The notes below the pieces were generated by a model. It was not told the DNA's origin. It worked only from the letters and a program-made list of their open reading frames with translations, and made no database searches. The position numbers and the translations under genes are program-made. From positions 54,445,676-54,509,675 of the forward strand of contig CM049316.1 in assembly GCA_026874595.1 (NCBI GenBank): a stretch of DNA of 64,000 nucleotides, given 5' to 3'. Within the stretch, counting starts at the first letter, position 1. Each line of letters begins with the position of its first letter. Of this stretch, positions 39,001-54,000 are shown piece by piece. Source of the DNA: Sipunculus nudus (lineage: Eukaryota; Annelida; Sipuncula; Golfingiida; Sipunculidae).

Positions 39001-42000
39001 GTGTCACCACCTGCATTCACATCTAAACTGCAGACATCCTTGCTAATATCTCGGGACTGTTTTGTAATATCAGCCTGAAATTTTGCATGTGTATACATCT
39101 TACATAGCGTTTTATCATACACAAAACTGGTGGCGCCATGCAGGTTGTCCATCTGTTCGTCTGTCTAGGGTAAAAATCACACATATCTTGGCAGTGGTTT
39201 GACTTGTCTGCCTGAAATTTTGTAAATGTATACATCTTTGATAGCTTTCTTGTTCAAATGACAGGTGATGCCACCTACAATCATGTTGATGTAGCAGACA
39301 TCCATGCTAATATGCAACACATCTCACTCTTTTTCTCCCAATCAATCCATTTCTCACTTCACCCGTACCTCTCTGATTTCAGCTGATACACATAGTTGAC
39401 TACAAGTATTCTAGTTATTATTGGGTTTAGTTTGCACCAATTGAATTATAGGGGTTTGCCAAACTTGTATAGATCGGTTGTTTGAAAACAATTGATTTGA
39501 TAAAATAGGGGGGGGGGGATTTGATTTGAAATTTCAAAAGAAAAAAGAATGGTTGATCCATTACATGCCTTATTCCTCAAATGAAAGATATACAATTAAA
39601 AAAAATAATTAAAATGGGAAGAACAGATTTATCAAGGCTTTGTGACATTTTCCTTATTAAGGAATGAAACTACCAACAAGTTGTTCTGGGTCTGTGTTAG
39701 TAGTAGCTGTGACCATGTGTTTAACAAACTAATATTAACTTCACAGGAAGCAAAGAGATTCTCCAACATTGACAAATCCTGGATCAAGATCATGACCCGA
39801 GCGCACGAGACTCCCAACGTGATCCAGTGCTGTGTGGGAGACGAGACGCTGAGCCAGCTCCTACCTCACCTGCTGGAACAGCTAGAGCTGTGTCAGAAGT
39901 CTCTAACAGGGTAAGCTAACAGTGACTTGTCCAAAGTGTCTAGCAGGGTAAGCTGACAGTGACCGTTCTGAAGTCTCTAACAGGGTAAGCTGACAGCGAC
40001 TGTTCAGCAGTCTCTAACAGGCTAAGCTGACAGTGACTGGTCAGCAGTCTCTAACAGGATAAGCTGACAGTGACTGGTCAGATGTCTTTAACAGTGTAAG
40101 CTGACGGCGACTGGTCAGAAGTCTCTAACAGGGTAAGCTGAAAGTGACTGGTCAGAAGTCTTTAACAGGGAAAGCTGACAGTGACTGGTCAGATGTCTTT
40201 AATAGGGAAAGCTGCATGACACAGACAGGGTACAGTGATTGCACAGAAACTTTGAATGTTAACATGAGTTTAAGACAAATTTCAATTCCCCAAAACAGAT
40301 GCTTTATTAGGTTTTCTGATATCACATTTACTTTTGTGTCAGCTGCCTAATTTAACATTCTGTAAACTGGTTGTTTCTGTATTCAATAGATATATGCATT
40401 AGGAGAAAAATAGACCTCTGAAAATGAAAATATTGATTTGATTACATAAATTATTTTCTATGAAAATTGTTTGACTCTGCTGAATATAATACATAGTAAG
40501 TTAGAGAAATCATTTATTTCATTCAAACTGTTTTACACATAAATCATGATGTCCCTGAATAGTGAACTTAGCTGAAAAATTGTAATCAGTAAGAGAAATG
40601 ATTTACTATCATTTAGGACACTTATTGTCTGACTATCTTGACTCTGGTTTATTTATTTTAGTTACCTGGAGAAGAAAAGATTGCTGTTCCCCCGATTTTT
40701 CTTCGTGTCAGATCCAGCACTGCTTGAGATCCTGGGACAGGCCTCAGATCCACACACGATCCAGGCTCACCTTCTGTCTGTGTTTGATAACATCAAAACT
40801 GTCAAATTCCATGAGAAAAATTATGACCTCATCTTGTCCATCCAGTCCTCAGAAGGAGAAAGTATTGATGTAAGTTGTCAGCAGATTCATTTGAACTTTA
40901 ACTGGACTAGTGGTATATTAAAGTGATCACATGTTTTATTTTAATTTGGTGGCCTTTAAAGGCCATTGTAATTTCTTTTCTGGAGCTGTTTTAATTTTTG
41001 TGAAGGTTAGAAAATAAATATAATTTTAAATCTTTAAATTTGAATGAATTCCTGAATTTTGTATTTTTCTGTTACAGCTTCAGAAACCTGTGAAGGCGGA
41101 GGGTAATGTAGAGATATGGTTGATGACACTGATGAAGATGGCACATCATTCTCTCCATGTTGTCATCCGTACTGCTGCCATGGCGATCCAAGATCCAGGC
41201 TTCCAGCTACTGGAGTTCCTTGGACTGTACCCAGCTCAGGTTTGTTTTACTGAGACATGTCATTTCAGCATGAAGAATGATTATATGCAACATGTCCTAT
41301 GTAACCTTCACTGGCTGCCCATGCTAGAGCTCATATAGTCAACTGTCAGTTTGTCATAGGGACCAGCTTAAACTTGTGACTTATCCTAGCTCATGTAGAC
41401 TTTTCTTGAATAAGATTGTGTAATATTGGCTTTGTAAGAGTTAGATATCCTTGGAGGAAAATATAGAAAAGTATGCATAATAATGTAATAATTTATTGAT
41501 GCCAAAGCTAAATTGAACCTTTAGTAAAAGTACTCATTATAATCTTCCAAGTATAGATTTGCTCCACACACAGTCAAGGTTTCTACACAAGACCTTATGA
41601 AAGTAAAGTTAGAATGGATACTCCTGCTACTATGTGTCATATGTATGATTTTGTAATTTTACGACATGTCAGATATACGGCATCATGACCGTTTTACGGC
41701 ACGTAGTGTTAAGCAAGTGAACTGATTTAAGTGCGCCAAGCAAAGACCAGCCTCATCATTCTTTCAACAATCCATCATTTAAAACACGTTCTAACAGAAC
41801 ACGACACTATGAACAAAAGAAATACATTTGAACACCGATGTGCATCATTTGTGTGTAAATACTAAGTATTCTGTGTCAGTTTTAATGAGTGTTATTGACA
41901 TGAAGTTTAAATCAAGCTTTGGCATGCCTTTGATATAATTAAAAAAGAATAAAATTGTGACAACATGGTACATACATGTATTTATAGGTGGGGATCTTAG

Positions 42001-45000
42001 GACTCCAGCTTATTTGGACCAGAGACTCTACTGAGGCTCTCAAAAATGCCAAGTATGATCGTAAAGTCATGCAGCAGACAAACCAGGCCTTCATGGACCT
42101 CCTGAACACGCTGATTGACCAGACCACTCGAGACCTGACCAAGGTTGAAAGAACAAAATACGAGACTTTGATCACCATCCATGTCCATCAGAGGGACATT
42201 TTTGATGAATTGGTAAGTTGCATGATTTAATATGAAGGTTAATATAAAATTGAGCACATTCACCTTATTACAGAAAATGTTTGAAAGAAAGAAGTTTGCT
42301 TCTTGTGCTTGTTTATCACAAAGAATTGCAAAATCTTTTATTATTACATCTATTTTTATTTATCTTTTATTTAGTTTATTTTAATTTATTTTTTTTTCAG
42401 ATGTCATTTATTAAATATTTTTATATTCACAGAATCTGTAAAAGCATTTGGTGTTTGATCACAGGCTGTTTATTCACTAAACACACCTTGACCATAACCA
42501 AGTTCATTATTATCACACATTTTTATTTTGCACATCTGGCTTATGTTTAAGTATTGTAAAAAGTGTCCATTTTGAATTTTTTATAAACCTAGAGAGGAGT
42601 TTTCATTTTACTGTTGTATTTATCACACTGCATGTCATGTCACGTCACATGTTGCTCTTTCACAACACTCCAGTGCCGCAACCACGTCAAATCACCAACA
42701 GATTTTGACTGGGTGAAGCAGTCCCGCTTCTATTTTATTGAGGACACAGATAAAACCATCATTTCTATCACTGATGTGGACTTTGAATATCAAAATGAAT
42801 TTCTGGGCTGTACAGAGAGACTTGTGATCACACCACTCACAGACAGGTGAGAATATACCCTCAAAAATATTTTTATTTTACTTGTGTTGTACATACTTTG
42901 TAATGCTATTGGTGTGAGCCACTGAAGTAAAAGAAAATGTTTCAATCTATAATGTTTGACCTGCATGAAATCTCCACATGCATTATTTTGTAAAAGGTTA
43001 ATTTCACAAGCTACTTTAAGTCCAATGATTTTGAAGGAATGAAGCATTTTACATTTGACATTTTATTTACAGATTTGCAAACTCACTTTACCTGTTGTGT
43101 GTGTTACACCCATATCATATGGTTTATCAGGACCACTCCTGTTCTTTGTGAGACATGTATCTGAATGTGTTTCCTTCACAGATGTTACATCACATTGGCC
43201 CAGGCTTTGGGCATGGCCATGGGAGGAGCTCCGGCCGGACCTGCAGGTACCGGTAAAACAGAGACTGTCAAAGACATGGGACGATGTCTCGGCAAATATG
43301 TGGTGGTCTTCAACTGCTCTGATCAGATGGACTTCAGAGGCCTTGGACGTATCTACAAAGGTCTGGCCCAGTCAGGATCATGGGGCTGCTTTGACGAGTT
43401 TAACCGTATCGATCTCCCTGTGTTGTCTGTGGCTGCTCAGCAGATCGCAATTGTTCTTGCATGTAAGAAGGAAAGAAAGAAGAACTTCATTTTCACAGAC
43501 GGAGACAATGTCGCCATGAATCCTGAGTTTGGAATTTTCTTGACCATGGTACGATCTGAATCATATCTTAACCTGTAACTAACACTTTAAGGTGATACAT
43601 GTACTAGGTTAAAGTAACTGGTTATGGGCATTCTGGATCATAAGTGACAATATTATTATTTCATTACCTGAAATATAATACTGTAACTATCTGGATGTAA
43701 AAATGTGAAATTTAAGATGCATTGATGTACAGTTATATCTGATTTCCAAAGAAAAACAAATATCAGAACAGATAATGTGATTGATTTTTGACCTAGAGAA
43801 GAATTTGTTAAAAATTGATATGTATTTGAATGTGTAACTGTAACTTATTTTGTGGCCTGCAAGCTTTATATACACTATCAGAATATGATTTTCTCTTTGA
43901 AATATGAATGTTCCTCAGCATTTTTCGAGTCCACATTTCAGAAAGATCATTTATCTGATTCTAAAATTCTTTAATTTTTCCCCTTGTTTGGTGTAAATTG
44001 TTTATGAATTTGTGCATACTTGGTGGTATCAGACTCAGATTCAGAGACTAGAACTGAATGCAAAACCATTATAATAATGGGTTTAAAAGGTCTTTGAAAG
44101 TAGCATCCACTGGAAAATATCAGTTTTAATGGTAATGTGGTTTTCAGAACCCTGGCTATGCAGGTCGTCAAGAACTTCCTGAGAACTTAAAGATCAACTT
44201 CCGTACAGTGGCCATGATGGTGCCAGATCGTCAGATCATCATCCGTGTCAAGCTGGCCAGTGTGGGCTTCATTGACAACATTGTCCTGGCCCGCAAATTC
44301 TACACGCTGTACAAGCTCTGTGAGGAGCAGCTCACTAAACAGGTACAAACTCAAATCTTCATTCATTTCATTTATTTTTAGCTCAACTTACCATATGCAC
44401 ATATGTATCCTTCACCAAGGAAAATTGAAGAAAATCCATTGGGAAACTATTGGAAAAGTAATAAGATCACAACATATCTAAGTTGATAGAATTCCCAATA
44501 AGTTTATAGAATTCCCAGTGTCAGAACTTAACTGAGTGTCGTGACCCCTGGGTCTCTTGACTGCTGAAATAATTTCAGAGCTGCTTGTTCTGTAAAAAGT
44601 AAGTTAATAACATGTACAGATTTTAATTTGCCTGAATAAGCTGGTAGAAATCAAGTTTTTATGATAACTTATAAGATATTGCTTAGTTCTGTTTCTAAGG
44701 TTTGATTTCCTTATTGTTTATAGGATAATGTACTCTATGAATGAGAGTGAACATTATATTAATATATAGTTCTTTCAAATATTGCATGCCTCACAAAGAT
44801 GAGATATGTGAAATCAAAGATGTTTTAGAATTTCATATGTTAACAGTATAACTAATATTGAAGTGTTTTACCTTTTAAAGGTCCACTACGATTTTGGTTT
44901 GCGTAACATCCTGTCTGTGCTGAGAACCCTGGGAAATGTGAAGCGATCAAGCCCCAATGACACTGAGCAGACTATTGTGATGCGCGTGCTGCGTGACATG

Positions 45001-48000
45001 AACCTGTCTAAGCTGGTGGACCAGGACGAGCCTTTGTTCTTGTCCCTGATCAACGATCTGTTCCCAGGAATCACCCTGGACAAGGCCGGCTATCCTGACC
45101 TGGAGTCAGCCATCAAGACCAACGTAGAGAACGCTAAGCTGGTCTGTCATCCTAGCTGGGTGCTCAAGCTCATCCAGGTAATTACAGTAAACAGACATTT
45201 TTTAGCTCAGCTGACTATAAGTCATCTGAGCTATAGTCGTGGTCCATTGTCCGTCGTCCGTCCGTCTGTCCGTCCGTCCGTCCGTCCGTCCGTCCGTCCG
45301 TCCGTCCGTAGATGTGGCACGTTTTGAAACCGTAAGACCTAGGAATCCAAATTTCGGCATAATGTTAGATGTCCCCAAGATCTCCTACCAAGCCGAAAAC
45401 TGGGTCTTTGCGACTTCGTTCCTTTGAGAAATTAAGGAAAAACCTCAATTTTTTATTAAAAACCTATTTTCACACTTCAGGACTGCCTAATATCAAAACG
45501 ACTCAACTGTTTTTCCTCATATTTAACATAAATATTCCTCTATATAGTTCCTATGTACATGCCAGAAATTATGTCTGTATTATATAATTTAAAAAAGTTA
45601 TGAGCCCAAACATAATGCATTTTGTAAAAAATCAGGAAAGATATTTGATCACTTAACACAAAATATGTTAAAGCTATGGACTTTTTTTCCAGTAATATAA
45701 CTTTTATTAATCAAAATTAAATTGTATACCCAAAATTAGATCAAAATCTTTTAAATTTTTTTAAAATATTAACAAAAATAAAAAATTGGTACCTTAAATT
45801 TAGCCCAACTTTGACCATGGCACGTTTTTTTCCTGTAAGTACTGTGGATTTAATTTTCACAGCATGTTTTTGTTAGCATTTTGTCTGTTAACACCAAAAA
45901 TTTGAAACCAGTTGATCAAAAACTGTAGATTTTATTCAAGTTTTCAAACACCATGTAACATATTGTTTACATCAAGTTAGTGTTATGCAGTTTGCAAGAG
46001 CTCAGCTCCCCAGCTTCAGCTCTCAGTTCCTAAAATTTGGCATACAATTAGATGTCTCCAAAATCCCCTACCATGCCAAGAATTTGGTCACTAGGACTTA
46101 ATACCTTCGAGATATTAATGAAAAACTTCATTTTTCCATTAAAAAACCCATTGTTACACTTCAAGACTGCCTAATATCAAAACAACTGATCTGACTTTAA
46201 TCATATATAATATACATATTTTTCTATACATTCTCTATGCACATGCCAGATATGATGTCAGTATTGCGTTACTGTTTTAAGTTATGGGCGCAAACATAAT
46301 GCACTTTGTAAAAAATCAAGAAATAATTTACTCCCTTAACAAGGAGATTGCTGAAGCTAGAGATTTTTTTGTCAGGGATGTAACATTATTTAATCAAGAT
46401 TCAATTGAATACCCAAAATTAGTTCTGAATTTTTCAGATTTTATAAGTTATTAGTATAAATATAAAATTAGTACCTTATATTTTGCTCAACTTTGACCAT
46501 GGCACGTTTGTTTCCTGTGAGCACTGTTGATATAATTTTCATGTCATGCACACATAAGGATTTCAGCTTTTTAGTTTAGAAAGCTGAAAGAAATTGGCCA
46601 AAAATTGTAGCTTTTGTTAATGTTTCTATGAGACCATGTCAGACTTTGGCCCTCTCCAGCCCCTCTTGAGTCACCTGTATGTTGACCTTGTTGAACTTTC
46701 AGCAAATTATGCATGCTTGACGAGAGGCATAAACTGGGGCTCCAGGCAGCTTATTATATAATGGCCAGCCACAGTTGATCCAGGTGTCCAACCCAACTCA
46801 TCTAGTAGTTTTAACCAACAACATAACAATAAACAATAAATTAATAAATTTGTGTTGGTTTTTAATAACAAATTAAAGAAAAATAGAAAAGGAATTTGTT
46901 AGTTTATAATAACAGGAAATTAACTTGCAGTTACTGATGATATAAGAATCTTGTATCGATGGATAGAATGTCATGTATTCCAAATAACACCATGCAGTCA
47001 CCTATGGTATTTTTCAGTTCAATTTTAATGATAAAAAAGTAAATCATATTATTCATTACTAATGATTGGGGATCATATGAAGGAAATTAATGATAGACAA
47101 AGATGCAGTTGATAATATTAATCTAGATTCCTACTGTGTCTAGTGTGTACATTGATGTGAAATTAGTCCAAAATGAATATATTACATTATTTTTTTAAAT
47201 ATAAATAAAAGCCATAAAACCAGGTACTTATGATCATTATTTAAATGTGTTAATTTTGTATATTCTGGATTCTCAACATCATTGTTTGGTGAAAACTGAA
47301 TAAATACCTTACATGGTGCGATTAATTTGCAATTGTATTTAAATACGAATATGAATATGTACTCCATTATAAAATTTCTTGCATAAAGAAAGGGAATTCA
47401 GGTAAAAATTAAAGTATATGAATACCAGTGCAAATACTTTCAAAATGTATTCATGAATGCATTCATGAATATATTCTTTAATATTATTTTAATAATCATT
47501 TCAGTTATATTTCATTTTAAAAAATCATAAGATTCTTTTATTATTTTTAATAAAAATTATATTTGGGACAATATTTGTAAAATTATTTAATTAATAGTTA
47601 AACTCTTATATTATATGTTCTGCTTATAAGTTATATGGCCAAGTCAAAATCTGTGTGACAATAGTACTCCATTTGTTAATAATATAAATGAAATCAATCC
47701 TCTTCCCTGTCTCCAAAGATACTATCAAAATCATACATAAGCTAAACAACAACAACTTATAATACAGCTTATATTTATAACCACACAAAACCAGCACGTG
47801 AATCATATCTAAATCATATTTTTTATCATATATAACAGCTGAGCGCCGTGACCCATAGGTCCCTTGTTGTAAATATTTTTTTTGTTGGAGGTAAATGCTT
47901 CCCATTTTTAAAGGCTAGATTAACTGAGATCAGACAGTTCAATAATAATAAAGCAATACCTCTGTAAAAGGGTAGCTAGTAGCAGAGTGGTGAAGATGCA

Positions 48001-51000
48001 CACTAATGTATTTATCCTCTGAACTGCATATTTTATATGCAACATGCAGCCACAATTAGTGCACCTTTTTTGAAATTACTTTTAGATTTTGTCTCTGCAG
48101 ATGAATGGACAAAGTTATAATGCAGATGAGTTTTAAAATGTTTGTCAAATAAATACATCTTTTGAAGTAAAAAAGAAGACAAAGCAGATTAAGAACAAAT
48201 GTCTTGATTTAGTTGATTTAATTTGAAACTGTTAGAATAAGCATTAGAACCCAGTTAACTGATCCTCCTGAATTTATTATAAACAGGAATTTAATTGACA
48301 TTTTATCAGCTATGTGGATACCAGATTTTAGAACCTTTATTACTCTTATTATTAACGCAAGTAATGAAACATTTCCTTCACTGCTAGCTGTACGAGACAC
48401 AGCGTGTGCGTCACGGTATGATGGCACTGGGCCCGTCTGGTGCCGGTAAGACCTGCTGTATCCACAGTCTGATGAAGGCCATGACAGACTGTGGGCAGCC
48501 ACACAAAGAGATGAGAATGAACCCCAAGGCTATCACAGCACCACAGATGTTTGGTCGTCTTGATGTTGCGACCAACGACTGGACAGACGGTATATTCTCT
48601 ACTCTCTGGAGGAGAACACTGCGTGCCAAGAAAGGTCAGGGTCATTAATATCCAATAATAGTAGAGATAAAAAAAGAGAACAATATTGAAGGTCAAGGTC
48701 ATGAGATGATAAAACTTAAGGTCATGATTTCATGATTGATATGATTTCTCGCATTGTTTTCAGTGAGTTATTTAGTGTAATAGTTGAATGGTCTTAGTAA
48801 TTACTTCTTATTTATTTTAAATTTATGAGAACAACATTACTCAGTCTCAGCTGCAAATTATACTTCTTGCTGAGACAGCCTGATCACAGCCACAGTAATA
48901 TGGAAAATGGAAAGCTAATTAATTTTTTCCTATAATTCAGCAAACTAAAATACAATTAACAGTTTTGAGAATGTTGTTCATCTTATGACGATAAAATTCA
49001 GAAGATGGTATTTGAAATGAGTGCAAGTTGTGTGTAAGAATTTGGTGGTATCCTTGTTTTTCACAGTGGAGTTAGCTTGGAATGATGCTGAAACAGGATA
49101 AGAACCTTATTTTGACTTTTTCTTCAGGAGAGCACGTCTGGCTGGTTCTTGATGGCCCTGTTGATGCTATCTGGATTGAGAACTTGAACTCTGTACTGGA
49201 TGACAACAAGACCTTGACCTTGGCTAATGGTGATCGTATTCCAATGGCCCCCAACTGTAAGATCATCTTTGAGCCTCACAACATTGACAACGCATCACCC
49301 GCCACGGTGTCCCGTAACGGCATGGTCTACATGAGCAGCTCAGGCCTTCACTGGCAGCCTATCCTACAGGTTCACATTTTAACTCTGTAACAAGAGTAGG
49401 CATGCGTGTTTTAGAGAGATGTTCTTATAACATTTAAATCGCATTTGATTAATTTTAAAGAGAATAGAGAAGACGTAGTAAAGCTTCATTTTTCTCACAT
49501 CATAATACTTAGGTTGTTTATATGATGCACAGAACAATAGAGTTGAAGTATCCAAGTAACTAAGCCAGTATTTGTCCTTGACCATCAAAAGATAAAACCT
49601 CAAATAATTTTTTTAAAAATCAGCTTATTACATGCTAATGAACTTTTTTCTGATCATTGATGCTTTATACCAGCCATGCCCTTTTTGATACATAGAGACT
49701 GTTATACAATGTTGTTCATTACTTTTCACTGGACTATCAGATATCATCAGAGTATTAGTAAAGGGACTTCCAGGGTTACCAAAAAGGTAAACCTTTTATT
49801 ACCAGTGTATCAAGTCTGTATTGTTACAGCCCTATTGATAGCTCCTGCTGAGAGTTAGAAAGTTCTTTTGATAATATAAAGTGCCATTATAGTTAATGCT
49901 GCATCTTTCCAATATCTGTGTCACATGTAATTATGTCTCCCCTCCCAATGGGGGGAGACAATGTTATGTCTGTCATAGGTATTGTGTTTAGTCATCATCT
50001 GTTTCATTTATTGTGAAAGAGATAACCTTTGAACCACTCAATATTTTTTCATGAAATTTTACATTTGAATTGTTTCTACCAATTTCATGGAAATGTTGGA
50101 AAACTATTCACTTTGACCTTCATGTTAAAATTGGCCAAATGATTTTTTTTTTGTGAACACAATTACCTTTGAGTTGCTCAACATTTTTTCATGTAATTTT
50201 ATACATGAATTGTTTCCACCAAAATCTAAGACAATTTATAAAATGGTGACCTGGATGTTCAATGTCAAATCTTCAGGATTTTAGGATATCTGTGAACCCC
50301 ACAACTTTTTAGGTAGTCCACATATTTTCCTCAAATTTTAGGATGGGGGCCCATAGGGAGGGAAGACATGCCTGTTTTTGCAGTCCTGTATAATGCTGTT
50401 TTTGGTTGCCTTTGTAGGGATGGCTGAACAGACGTCCTCCTGGGGAGGCTGCCATCATCATGAACCTGTTTGAGACATCCTTCCCGGATATCTACAGGAA
50501 TTCCTGGCAAAACTTTACATTCAAAATGGAAGTCCTGGAGGCCTTTGTCATCAGACAGGTGAGTTATAAAAATAGAGAAAAGTCCAGATATGTGAATTCT
50601 ACCGCTGGATTATTTTCACTAGACACACCTGCGTGACCTGTCGGTGGCGCTGTATGTTGGATGTGGAAACGTACGTACTCTCTTAACAGATGATCTGTTA
50701 TCTTTAAATTGTATGAATGTCACTAATATGAGAAAGGATGCTTAATAATCCCAAAATATGAGTAGGAACTGGTGCAGCTGTTGATATAGAAATTGTTAGA
50801 ACAGAAGCAACATTGATTACACAAACATAAAACGAGATAGATGACCTGGATTAGAGATTATTAAGGTTGGTTTTGTTTTGTTTTAGATATTTTATTATGC
50901 CCCCGCCACAAAGTGGCCGGGGCATATAGTTTTACCCATGTCTGTCATTCTGTCCTTCCGAAATCAAACAGTTGTACGGACTTTTTTTCGCAATGCCTGC

Positions 51001-54000
51001 AGATATTGGCCTGATTTTTGGTGTGTGGGCAGATATAGACCAGTTACAGATCGAGTTCGCGTTTCGTCCCGGTTGACCTACTTTTGACCGTTTTACGGCT
51101 CCTAAACTTAGAAAATTTCATGAAAAATAGAAATTTCATGACAAATACACATGTACGGACTTTTTTTCGCAATGCCTGCAGATATAGGCCTGATTTTTGG
51201 TGTGTAGGCAGATAATGACCAGTTACAGATCGAGTTCGCGTTTCGTCCCAGATGACCTATTTCTGACTGTTTTACGGCTCCTAAACTTAGAAAATTTCAT
51301 GAAAAATAGAAATTTTCATGACAAATACACATGTACGGACTTTTTTTCGCAATGCCTGCAGATATTGGCCTGATTTTTTGTGTATGGGCAGATAATGACC
51401 AGTTACAGATCCAGTTCGCATTTCGTCCCGGTTGACCTACTTTTGAACGTTTTACGCCTCCTTAACTTAGAAAATTTCATGAAAAATAGAAATATTCATG
51501 ACAGATACACATGTACGGACTTTTTTTCGCAATGCCTGCAGATATTGGCTTGATTTTTGGTGTGTGGGCAGATATAGACCAGTTACAGATTGAGTTCGCG
51601 TTTTGTCCCGGTTGACCTACTTTTGAACGTTTTACGCCTCCTTAACTTAGAAAATTTCATGAAAAAAAAAGGAAATTTCTTGACAAATACACATGTACGG
51701 ACTTTTTTTCGCAATGCCTGCAGATATTGGCCTTATTTTTGGTGTGTTGGCAGATATTGACCAGTTACAGATCGAGTTCGCGTTTTGTCCCAGTTGACAT
51801 ACTTTTGACCATTTGACGGTGCTCTAACATAGAAAATTTCATAAAAAAGTGCACATGTATGGACTTTTTTTCGCAGTGCCTGCAGATACGGGCCTGATTT
51901 TTGGTGTGTAGGCAGAAATTGACCAGTTACAGATCGAGTTCTTGTTTTGTCCCAGTTGACCTACTTTTGACCATTTGACTGCTCCTGAACATAGAAAGTT
52001 TCATGAAAAATAGAAATTTTCATAACAAATGCATATGTACTGACTTTTTTTCCTCAGTGCCTGCAGATACCACCCTGATTTTTTATGTGTGGGCAGATAA
52101 TGACAGTTTCCATTAACAATATACGATGGCAGTATTCAGAGTGTTTGGATGTGAGTGAGTTTAGGTGAGGTAAGGTGGTATGGATGTTGGGTAAGTGAAG
52201 GCAAGTTGTAAATTTTCTTAGTAAGAATGGAAGAAATTGTTCATTTGTTCTTTTTTTTTTTTAAATTTAATTAATTATTTGGAAGACAAGTATTTAAAAT
52301 TGTTTTTGTTTCATTTTTGTTTCAGGTCCTAGTATATTAGGACTAATTTTATGACTGAATTATGAATATCACTTTTAGGGGAAAATATGGTGGGGAATAT
52401 TATATTTTGAACCTTTTTGTGTCTTCTATGTATGAAGATACTGCTTCAAAAATTTCTCTATTTCTGATGTGGCTTGGTTGGTTTTAACATACTTTAATAA
52501 GATGGCATGTAAAGTTGCAACTAAAAGCAGTAAAAGACATGATGAAAAAGTTGAGCTAAGGTTGCATAATTGGAGACTAAGCATTAATTAAATCTGATGG
52601 CTAAAAATCTTTAAAAATACAAACACAGTGGAACCTATCTGAATGGCCACTTGTTTGATAAGACCACCTGTCTATTAAGACCACCCTTGAGTGAACAAAA
52701 TGCATTCACATAAATTGTAACTGACCTGTCTAATAAGACCACCTGTGAATTAAGACCACTTTCGACCAGTCACCTGGGTGGTCTTAGTACACAGGTTTCA
52801 CTGTATATATATATATGGATTAGAACATAAGTTTCATGAGTTCTGTAATTTTCCTTGTTGTATCTCAGGCATGCGACTTGTTACAAGGACTGATCCCTCA
52901 GGAGGACAAGGAGGGATCCATCACTCCCAAGCATTACGAGCGCCTGTACGTGTTCACCCTCATGTGGAGCATTGGAGCTTTCCTGGAGCTGGATGACAGA
53001 GCCAAGTTTGAGGAATACATCCGAAGCAATGAAGAATATCGCCTTGACCTACCTGATATTCCAAAAGATGCTGATTACACCATATTTGACTACATGGTTG
53101 ACAATGAAGGTGAAGTACAAAAATAAAAATGGTTTGTCATTCTTGGTTAATATCTGTTATATTATGCATTAACTAATTCTACACTAGTCACCCTAATCTT
53201 CAAGGTCAAATCGTAGAAATCTAGGAGTTTTGTGAACCCAAACCTTTGAAGTAGTCCATATTTTTTCTCAACTTTGGGGATTGAGGCCCATAGGGAGGGG
53301 AGATATGCATCTGTTATTAGTTGTAAAAACAAACTCATTCTATTTACCTGCTAGCAGAGGTTATTTATATAAAACTGCTCTCTGAACTAAAATTTCAAAT
53401 ATCTATAAATAAGCAGTCTCTGGAACAGTTTAAGGTCACAGCATCTAATTCCTCCAGTATCTGAATATCATGAAAATAAGAAATTCTTAAAATATATAAT
53501 TATTTATGAAATAGGTAAATGGGTACACTGGAACCAGCATGTGGAGGAGTATCACTATCCCACGGACACAACGCCAGAGTACGGCTCCATCCTGGTGCCA
53601 AACGTGGATAACGTACGCACCGAGTTCCTGATCCATACTATTGCCAAGCAGGAGAAGGCAGTGCTGCTGATTGGTGAACAGGGTACTGCTAAAACTGTGA
53701 TGCTGAACAAATTCATGTCCAAGTACGATCCTGAGAAGCACATGTCACAGAGCCTCAACTTCTCCTCAGCCACCACGCCCATGATCTTCCAGGTCAGTTT
53801 ATATGCTGTTTTCCTTGAAAGGTCAACAGTTGCTGATATAAACTAAACTAGGTCTGTAATATACCTGTGAATGCATGAGTCTCATACAATATAGTTATTA
53901 AATATTCAGAATTTGACCAATGGTATTTTTGAAAATTTTAATATTTTTAATTCTTAAGATTAAGCCCTTGTTTTATACGGATATTTTCTGATTGTTTCTT

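Noticed and set aside
43055-43519. 154-codon open frame starting at 43055
   Set aside because: It runs across exon 30 in another frame; the real frame contains the AAA1 Walker motifs.
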